10,041 nucleotides of DNA from JAICLL01 sp035252155. Lineage in GTDB: Bacteria > Planctomycetota > Planctomycetia > Pirellulales > JAICIG01. The stretch covers positions 1 to 10,041 of the forward strand of contig DATFDL010000232.1 in assembly GCA_035252155.1 (NCBI GenBank), given 5' to 3'. Below are positions 1 to 4,412 of the stretch, piece after piece. A program made the position numbers and the translations under genes. Numbering within the stretch: the first letter of the stretch is position 1; every line of letters starts with the position of its first letter. The notes below the pieces were generated by a model. That model was not told where the DNA came from. It ran no database searches and saw nothing but the letters and a program-made list of their open reading frames with translations.

Positions 1-799
1 GTAGTTTGCGCAAGGCCGTCATGCCCACCTCGCTGAACTGCCGCGCCGGCACCCGCCAGATTTGCGGGTTCATCAACTCCAACGAAACGTATCGCTCGTA
101 ACCGATGGCACGCAGAATCTCAAGAATCGGCTCAAGCTGAAAGTCACCATCGCCGGGCAAAATGCGGTCGCCGTCGGCGGCCAGTTCGCGCGGCGTGCCC
201 GAGAGATCACTTAACTGCACGTGAAACAGATTGTCGCGCGAGAGATAGGCCAGGTCTTCCGGTTTGCTCGGCCCCAAATAGTAGTGGAACACGTCGAGAC
301 AGAGTCCGAGATGAGGCGAGCCAGCTTCGGCGACCAGGGCGGCGGCGGTCTGCAGATTGTTGCCCAACGTGGCCGATGATTGGAACTCCAGGGCCAGCCG
401 CACGTCTTGTTGCCCGGCCTTTTCGGCCGCGAGAACCAGCGACGCCCGCACGCGGTCGAGGTCTTGTTGCCCGAGCGGTCCGGCCACATCGCAGGCCACA
501 ACCAGCGTGCCGACACCTAGTGAGCGCAGCAGTGCCAGCCGCCGCTCGAAATGGCCCCAATGTTCCCGCCGGGCGTCTCCCTGGCTGGCCAGCAGGCCTC
601 CTTGAAAGCTGGCGACGGGCGCGGTCATCTCGTGTTCGGCCAGCAATCGCCGCACGTCGTCGAGCGAATGCGATTCGAGATAGCGTTCGAGTTTTCCCAG
701 CCAAAGCTCGACGGCGCGGCAGGCGCCGGCGGAGTAATCGTCGATGTCTTTCTCGAAAGACGAGTCGAGCGAACAGACCTGGCTGATGGCGGGTTTCAC
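1..799 (-). CDS. Sugar phosphate isomerase/epimerase-like TIM-barrel protein (3' end outside window)
   Basis: The visible 266 codons read as a xylose-isomerase-like TIM-barrel (AP endonuclease family 2 fold). Probable divalent-metal ligands lie where the family puts them: Glu138 in LALEF, Asp169 in GLCLDVFHYY, His193 in FHVQLSD, and Glu241 in VSLELMNPQIW. The late GDGDF stretch (about 216-220) is also typical. The family isomerises or epimerises sugars and related polyols, or cleaves inosose-type substrates; the exact substrate cannot be read from sequence. The start is GTG at 799, the first possible start after the in-frame stop of the uma2-like gene 15 bp upstream, so the two are probably cotranscribed. 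No good Shine-Dalgarno is seen. No signal peptide, so cytoplasmic. The C-terminus is cut by the window edge; most of a usual 260-300 aa protein is present. The fold call is confident; the reaction is unknown. Confidence 0.85.
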   Translation of the reverse strand, partial: MKPAISQVCSLDSSFEKDIDDYSAGACRAVELWLGKLERYLESHSLDDVRRLLAEHEMTAPVASFQGGLLASQGDARREHWGHFERRLALLRSLGVGTLVVACDVAGPLGQQDLDRVRASLVLAAEKAGQQDVRLALEFQSSATLGNNLQTAAALVAEAGSPHLGLCLDVFHYYLGPSKPEDLAYLSRDNLFHVQLSDLSGTPRELAADGDRILPGDGDFQLEPILEILRAIGYERYVSLELMNPQIWRVPARQFSEVGMTALRKL

Positions 800-814
800 G
801 GTTCTCGCCGGCGT

Positions 815-1468
815 TTAACCGTGCCGGTCTAATTCACCAACGAGTTCCGCCAGCGGCAATTCAAAGCCCGGCAAAACATGTTCACCATCGAGCCGATCGC
901 CTTCAGTCAACGTCCGTACGTCGGTCAGCGAGCGATAGACCTTGGCGCGGCGCCGCTTGGGATCGATCTCCCAAACCAGCTCAACGCCGGCCTCGAAATA
1001 CTCGGTGCGCTTTACCTTCATTTCGCCGGGCGTGTTGCCACGGCTGAGGATTTCGATCGCCAAATTCGGAACGACACGCGGGATCGGCTCGCCCGAGCGG
1101 CGGCGCCCCGGGATGCGGTCCCAGTTCGTGAATGCAATATCTGGAATTCGGACGAGATCGGGCTTGATTTCATGGGCGCCGGCCTCGCCGGACGTGGTTC
1201 CCAGATTCCGCTTTCGGACGAACGAACTGATCAAGCCTCCCAACATAACCGCGAGCTCCGATTCCTCCTTGCCCATCGGTTTCTCCAACAATACGCCCTC
1301 GATCAATTCACAATTTCGCCCTTCCCGATCCTGAATCGCGATCACGTCCCGAACTGTGGCGCTACCGGGATACGGATGAAACCGCACGCGGTCCAGCGGC
1401 GGATTTCCCAGCCGCGCCATCATATCAGCGAGGGTCCGAATGCACGCCGGGATTTGCACGGTGGCCAT
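815..1468 (-). CDS. Uma2 family (DUF820) PD-(D/E)XK nuclease-like protein
   Basis: A 217-aa protein of the Uma2/DUF820 family, which adopts a restriction-endonuclease-like fold and is expanded in cyanobacteria and planctomycetes; its biological role is unsettled. Visible core: Asp110 in RIPDIAF, Glu139 in NLAIEILS, and Lys151 or Lys153 before the Tyr of TEYFEAGVELVWEID. This matches the family pattern PD...EhLS...K..Y..AGh..hW.hD, so the catalytic residues look intact. An N-terminal helix-like segment (IRTLADMMARLG) precedes the domain. A start 8 codons earlier (1492) is possible, but ATG at 1468 is preferred because the short ORF just upstream begins with a near-identical peptide at its own ATG and shares the leader AGAAC(A/G)ATGGC. 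The stop of that ORF is 5 bp upstream and the isomerase start 15 bp downstream, which suggests a polycistronic unit. Confidence 0.88.
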   Translation of the reverse strand: MATVQIPACIRTLADMMARLGNPPLDRVRFHPYPGSATVRDVIAIQDREGRNCELIEGVLLEKPMGKEESELAVMLGGLISSFVRKRNLGTTSGEAGAHEIKPDLVRIPDIAFTNWDRIPGRRRSGEPIPRVVPNLAIEILSRGNTPGEMKVKRTEYFEAGVELVWEIDPKRRRAKVYRSLTDVRTLTEGDRLDGEHVLPGFELPLAELVGELDRHG

Positions 1469-1473
1469 TGTTC

Positions 1474-1548
1474 TTACCCGTGTCGGTCCCACTCGCCAAA
1501 GATGTCGGCCAGCGTTCGGATAGAAGTTGGAAGTTGCGCTGTCGCCAT
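1474..1548 (-). pseudogene. 24-codon mini-ORF: apparent collapsed tandem copy of the uma2-like gene
   Basis: ATG at 1548 opens a 24-codon frame ending in TAA at 1474-1476, 5 bp before the intact uma2-like start. Its first 15 residues (MATAQLPTSIRTLAD) match the start of the downstream protein (MATVQIPACIRTLAD) at 11 of 15 positions, and its last residues (GEWDRHG, then stop) match that protein's C-terminus (GELDRHG, then stop). The leader AGAACGATGGC also matches AGAACAATGGC of the intact gene. The simplest reading is that uma2 was once tandemly duplicated and one copy lost nearly its whole interior in frame, keeping both ends. It could still be translated as a leader peptide. The codons have diverged at silent sites, so this is not a very recent duplication. 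Both ends are seen directly; the history is inferred. Confidence 0.7.
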
Positions 1549-1601
1549 CGTTCTAGCCCCATGTTACTCGGCGGCTAAGGAGATTGCACGTCGCCGTAAA
1601 C

Positions 1602-1610
1602 ATTATAGCA
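1602..1610 (-). promoter_or_regulatory. Candidate extended -10 promoter (TGCTATAAT) for the mini-ORF/uma2/isomerase unit
   Basis: On the minus strand TGCTATAAT gives a perfect TATAAT hexamer preceded by the TGn extended -10 element. It lies 54 bp upstream of the mini-ORF start and just beyond the 3' end of glyS. The hexamer 17 bp further upstream (GCGATG) is a poor -35, which an extended -10 can tolerate. Transcription would start near 1595. No mapped start supports it, and planctomycete promoters are poorly defined. Confidence 0.4.
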
Positions 1611-1620
1611 GACGATGACC

Positions 1621-1650
1621 GGGGCATCGCTAAGGCTCTGCCCCAGCCAC
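1621..1650 (-). repeat. Solitary REP-like hairpin with GTGG foot
   Basis: Read on the minus strand: GTGG (1650-1647), two bases, GGGGCA (1644-1639), a 12-nt loop, then TGCCCC (1626-1621). The 6-bp stem is perfect. A GTRG-type tetranucleotide at the foot of a small hairpin is the hallmark of REP elements, and three GTAG-footed elements lie elsewhere in this window. It sits in the glyS 3' region and could also act as a transcript-end structure, but there is no T-run. Membership in the family is inferred from one copy. Confidence 0.4.
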
Positions 1651-1697
1651 CAGACCTTAGTTCGTGCGGCCACGTTGGGTGCACAAGCAAAGCTGCC

Positions 1698-3323
1698 CTA
1701 ACCGGCGGCGGACAGTCCCTTACGGATTTCGTCGACGCAGTCGTCGGCGGGCACGCGCCACTGGCGCAAGCTGTCTCGGTCGCGAATGGTCACCGTGCCG
1801 TCGCTCAGCGTCTGGCCATCGACGGTGATGCAATAAGGCGTGCCCACCTCGTCTTGCCGGGCGTAGCGGCGGCCCACCGCGCCTTTCTCGTCGTAAAAGA
1901 CGTTGAAGTGCGGCTTGAGAGCGCGATAGATCTTTTGGGCCGCCTCGGGCATGCCGTCCTTCTTGACCAACGGAAAAACGGCGGCCTTGACCGGCGCTAG
2001 CCGCGGATGCAGCCGCAAAAAGGTGCGGGCCCGCGGCTTGCCATGCTCGTCGGGCACTTCATCCTCTTGATAGGCCTCGCACAAGAACGCCAGCGCCGCG
2101 CGATCGGCCCCCGCCGACGGCTCGATCACGTGCGGCACGTACCGCTCGCGCGTTTCGTCGTCGAAGTACGAAAGGTCCTTCCCGCTGCCACGATGCCGCG
2201 GCTTGCCTTCGGCATCAAGCTCGACCACCAGCGCGTTGCCTTGCCGCACCAGCTTGCCCTCCATGTGGCTGCGCAAGTCGAAATCGCCGCGATGGGCAAT
2301 TCCCTCCAACTCGCCAAAATCGCCCGGCGCCAAAAACGGAAACGCGTACTCGATGTCGGCGGTGCCGCAGGAATAGTGGCTCAGCTCTTCCAGCGCGTGA
2401 TCGCGCAGCCGCAGCCGCTCGCCCGCCAGGCCCAGCTCGAGATACCAACGGTAGCGACGGTCACGCCAATATTGATACCATTCGGGCGACTGCCGCGGCT
2501 GGCAAAAAAACTCGATCTCCATCTGCTCGAACTCGCGCGAGCGGAACGTAAAATTCCGCGGTGTGATTTCATTGCGAAAACTCTTGCCCATCTGGGCGAT
2601 GCCAAAGGGGACGGCGACGCGCGAACTATCGACCACATTTTTGAAGTTGGCAAAGATGCCCTGGGCGGTCTCGGGCCGCAGAAACGCCGCGCCCTCTTCG
2701 CCGCTGAGCGCGCCGACGTAGGTCTTGAACATCAGGTTGAACTCGCGCGGCGGCGTGAGCGTGCCCAGCGACTTGGCGTCGGGGCCGAGCACCTGCGAAA
2801 ACTCGGGCACTTGCGTCAGGCTGAGCAGCTCGCCTTCCCAGGCGAGTTGCCCGGCGTCTTTGGCCCGCAGATTGAAAAACTTCAGTGCCTTGGCCTCGAT
2901 ATACTCTTGTTCGCTTTTGCCGTCACCGCCGCCCGACTCGGTGGCGGCGAAGATCCGCTGCCCTTTGGCGGTCAGCCAGCGGCCGCGCACCTGGTCGTGC
3001 CGGTAGCGTTTCTTCGACTCGCGGCAATCGACCATGAAATCGTGGAACAAATCGTAGTGGCCCGAGCACTTCCAGATCTGCGGGTGCATGATGATGGTGC
3101 AGTCGAGGCCCACCATCTGATAGGCGGCCGGCGCGCCGGCGGGCGGCGCAAGCTCGTCGTGCCCGGTGACCATGTCACGCCACCAGGCTTCTTTGATATT
3201 GCGTTTCAGCTCGACGCCCAACGGCCCGTAGTCCCAAAAGCCGTTCAGGCCGCCGTAGATGTCGCTCGATTGAAACAAGAAGCCTCGCCGCTTGCAGAGC
3301 GAGACCAGTTTTTCCATTTCCAT
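1698..3323 (-). CDS. glyS: Glycyl-tRNA synthetase, dimeric (alpha2) class II type
   Basis: A 541-aa enzyme that charges tRNA-Gly with glycine using ATP, in the cytoplasm. It is the single-chain alpha2 type (also called GlyQS or GRS1-like), not the alpha/beta tetramer. Seen in order: N-terminal KRRGFLFQSSDIYGGLNGFWDYGPLG (14-36, in pieces typical of the family), a GHYDLFHDFMVDC block (88-100), FLRPETAQGIF (215-224), motif 2 around SFRNEITPRNFTFR and EFEQMEIEFF (248-273), motif 3 EPSAGADRAALAF (401-413), and an anticodon-binding domain from about 435 with RLAPVKAAVFPL and GRRYARQDEVGTPYCITVD. ATG at 3323 (or the in-frame ATG at 3317) is chosen because the family's N-terminus begins there. The frame is open for 88 more codons upstream, but that extension overlaps comB and is unrelated to the family. 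No Shine-Dalgarno is evident. No T-box-like leader was recognised. Confidence 0.96.
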   Translation of the reverse strand: MEMEKLVSLCKRRGFLFQSSDIYGGLNGFWDYGPLGVELKRNIKEAWWRDMVTGHDELAPPAGAPAAYQMVGLDCTIIMHPQIWKCSGHYDLFHDFMVDCRESKKRYRHDQVRGRWLTAKGQRIFAATESGGGDGKSEQEYIEAKALKFFNLRAKDAGQLAWEGELLSLTQVPEFSQVLGPDAKSLGTLTPPREFNLMFKTYVGALSGEEGAAFLRPETAQGIFANFKNVVDSSRVAVPFGIAQMGKSFRNEITPRNFTFRSREFEQMEIEFFCQPRQSPEWYQYWRDRRYRWYLELGLAGERLRLRDHALEELSHYSCGTADIEYAFPFLAPGDFGELEGIAHRGDFDLRSHMEGKLVRQGNALVVELDAEGKPRHRGSGKDLSYFDDETRERYVPHVIEPSAGADRAALAFLCEAYQEDEVPDEHGKPRARTFLRLHPRLAPVKAAVFPLVKKDGMPEAAQKIYRALKPHFNVFYDEKGAVGRRYARQDEVGTPYCITVDGQTLSDGTVTIRDRDSLRQWRVPADDCVDEIRKGLSAAG

Positions 3324-3465
3324 GTGACAGTTTGTTGTGTATTCGTTGGAGGATGGCCTTCCAGGCCGTCTGCGGCCGTTTGCCGTAATCGCCCGCCGCA
3401 CAAGCTTGGCAGTGTACCGCGAAAGCGAGGGCGTGGTCCAGGGAACGTGCACACCACGACGGGCA
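3324..3465. other. comB-glyS intergenic spacer
   Basis: A 142-bp gap between two genes on the same strand. It contains one compact hairpin at about 3348-3370 and otherwise nothing recognisable. There is no U-tract that would separate the genes transcriptionally, so readthrough from comB into glyS is plausible. Confidence 0.5.
3348..3370 (+). repeat. Solitary REP-like hairpin with GGAG foot
   Basis: GGAG at 3348-3351 is followed directly by GATGGCCT, a TCC loop and AGGCCGTC (3352-3370). This forms an 8-bp stem with one G-T pair. The design (purine-rich tetranucleotide plus compact hairpin) is like the GTAG-footed elements elsewhere in the window, but the foot differs and no inverted partner is found nearby. 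It could simply be a local mRNA hairpin upstream of glyS. Confidence 0.3.
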
Positions 3466-4251
3466 TCATGCGGAGCATGATGTATATGATGGCCCAGCGG
3501 CAATTGTCCATCGCCGCAGATCGAGCTCCGGGACAATCGAAAAACGATCGACCCGTGCGGCGTCGTCGATGTCGCGGTCGAGCCCAAGGGCGAGCAGGTT
3601 GCGCCCGCCCTGCGTCCGGCGCAACTCTCGGCGAAGCCGCTCTTCGATGTCGTCCGCCACCCCAGGCATCACCGACGCCCGAAAACACTGACGCGCCATC
3701 AGCAGTTGATCGTTGATTTCCGCCGGCTGCGCTTCGTCCAGGCCGGCGTAAATACGTTCAGCCAGCAGCCCGGCCAAGAGCACGTCTTCGCGGGTGATTT
3801 CGCCCCGCGTGCCGGCGCAGAGCAAGTGAATCTGCTCTTCGCCCGTCAGCGCCTCGATGACTGCCCGCGCGTTCACAAACGCCCCGATGAGCACTCGCTT
3901 CGCCTGGCGGCATCGCTGCATCGCCCGTGTGCCGTTGGTGGTGGTGAAAACCACCGTTTTGTCGGCCACTTTTTCGGGCGTGTATTCCTCGGGTGAGTTT
4001 CCTAAATCAAAGCCTTCGATCGGCAGGCCGCCGCGTTCTCCGCCCAGAACAACCTGGCCCGACGGCAGGCCCGCAGCCACGCGCCGGGCGTCTTCGATCT
4101 CAAGACACGGAACGACCTCGCGAGCGCCGGCCGCCAAGGCATGCACAATGACTGTGCTGGCCCGCAAGACATCGATCACAACCACTACGCCGCCGGCCAG
4201 GGTCTCGGGTGTCGTCAGATCGGGCAGGAAGTGGGCCTTTAGGGCGCGCAT
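3466..4251 (-). CDS. comB: ComB-like 2-phosphosulfolactate phosphatase
   Basis: A 261-aa protein of the ComB family, Mg-dependent phosphatases that convert 2-phosphosulfolactate to 3-sulfolactate. The step was defined in coenzyme M synthesis of methanogens; in bacteria the family is linked to sulfolactate metabolism. Visible signatures: VIDVLRAST (25-33), GERGGLPIEGFDLGNSPEEY (71-90), VVFTTTNGTRA (100-110) and CAGTRGEITREDVLLAG (145-161). Length is slightly above the usual ~240 aa owing to a C-terminal tail. ATG at 4251 is preferred. An in-frame ATG 30 bp upstream (4281) lies inside a low-complexity repeat and would add an atypical lysine-rich MQKSKCKSRL leader. The Shine-Dalgarno is weak (AGG only 3 nt from the ATG). 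glyS follows after 142 bp. No other coenzyme M or sulfolactate gene is in the window, so the pathway is uncertain. Confidence 0.9.
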   Translation of the reverse strand: MRALKAHFLPDLTTPETLAGGVVVVIDVLRASTVIVHALAAGAREVVPCLEIEDARRVAAGLPSGQVVLGGERGGLPIEGFDLGNSPEEYTPEKVADKTVVFTTTNGTRAMQRCRQAKRVLIGAFVNARAVIEALTGEEQIHLLCAGTRGEITREDVLLAGLLAERIYAGLDEAQPAEINDQLLMARQCFRASVMPGVADDIEERLRRELRRTQGGRNLLALGLDRDIDDAARVDRFSIVPELDLRRWTIAAGPSYTSCSA

Positions 4252-4256
4252 TAACC

Positions 4257-4357
4257 TACTTTTGCATTTTGACTTTTGCATTTTGCATTTTGACTTTCCC
4301 CTTAGCCGTCACCGAGCGCGATACCTGAATGTAAGAGAAAGTCAAAATGCAAAAGTA
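4257..4357. repeat. AT-rich inverted/direct repeat built on TTTTGCATTTTGACTTT
   Basis: The 20-bp stretch 4257-4276 is a perfect reverse complement of 4338-4357. A second partial copy at 4281-4298 is an 18-bp perfect reverse complement of 4337-4354. Two tandem copies on one side therefore compete for one complementary arm, allowing a hairpin with a 38-nt or a 61-nt loop. The block is AT-rich in a GC-rich genome. It occupies the comB leader and puts four ATGs there (at 4288, 4281, 4267 and 4251 on the minus strand). Origin unknown; it may be a dispersed repeat or a regulatory structure. Confidence 0.75.
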
Positions 4358-4384
4358 AAAACCGGGAAATGAAGCAAGTCCCGG
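4357..4384 (-). terminator. Intrinsic terminator after the 784-aa gene
   Basis: On the minus strand, CCGGGA (4384-4379), an 11-nt loop, TCCCGG (4367-4362) and then TTTTT (4361-4357) form a 6-bp perfect GC-rich stem followed by a U-tract. It begins 28 bp after the stop of the 784-aa gene and has the right orientation to end that transcript, implying that comB has its own promoter. The short stem and long loop make it moderate in strength. Confidence 0.6.
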
Positions 4385-4412
4385 ACATCGGAGCGGAACG
4401 AATTCCATTCTA

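Larger units (their letters stand above)
1549..1697. other. Intergenic gap between glyS and the uma2 unit
   Basis: This gap of about 150 bp holds no gene. It contains the candidate extended -10 promoter near 1602-1610 and a hairpin repeat at about 1621-1650. A second inverted pair, CTAAGG (1630-1635) with CCTTAG (1655-1660), overlaps that hairpin, so alternative foldings are possible. No U-tract follows on either strand, so a standard intrinsic terminator for glyS is not visible. Confidence 0.6.

Noticed and set aside
878..1618. A 246-codon plus-strand frame
   Set aside because: It is antisense to the uma2-like gene, the mini-ORF and their promoter; the minus-strand reading carries the PD-(D/E)XK motifs.
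3324..3587. An 88-residue N-terminal extension of glycyl-tRNA synthetase
   Set aside because: The extension overlaps comB, is not seen in the family, and the family N-terminus starts at the ATG at 3323.
2007..3716. A 569-codon open frame on the plus strand
   Set aside because: It is antisense to glyS and the end of comB, both recognised by motif. Its translation has no family features, and long antisense frames are expected in GC-rich coding DNA.
4257..4298. CRISPR-like direct repeats
   Set aside because: The repeated motif occurs as two overlapping low-complexity copies with no spacers of regular length.
4327..4345. TTGACT-like -35 box for comB on the minus strand
   Set aside because: TTGACT is part of the AT-rich repeat, and no acceptable -10 lies 16-18 bp downstream.
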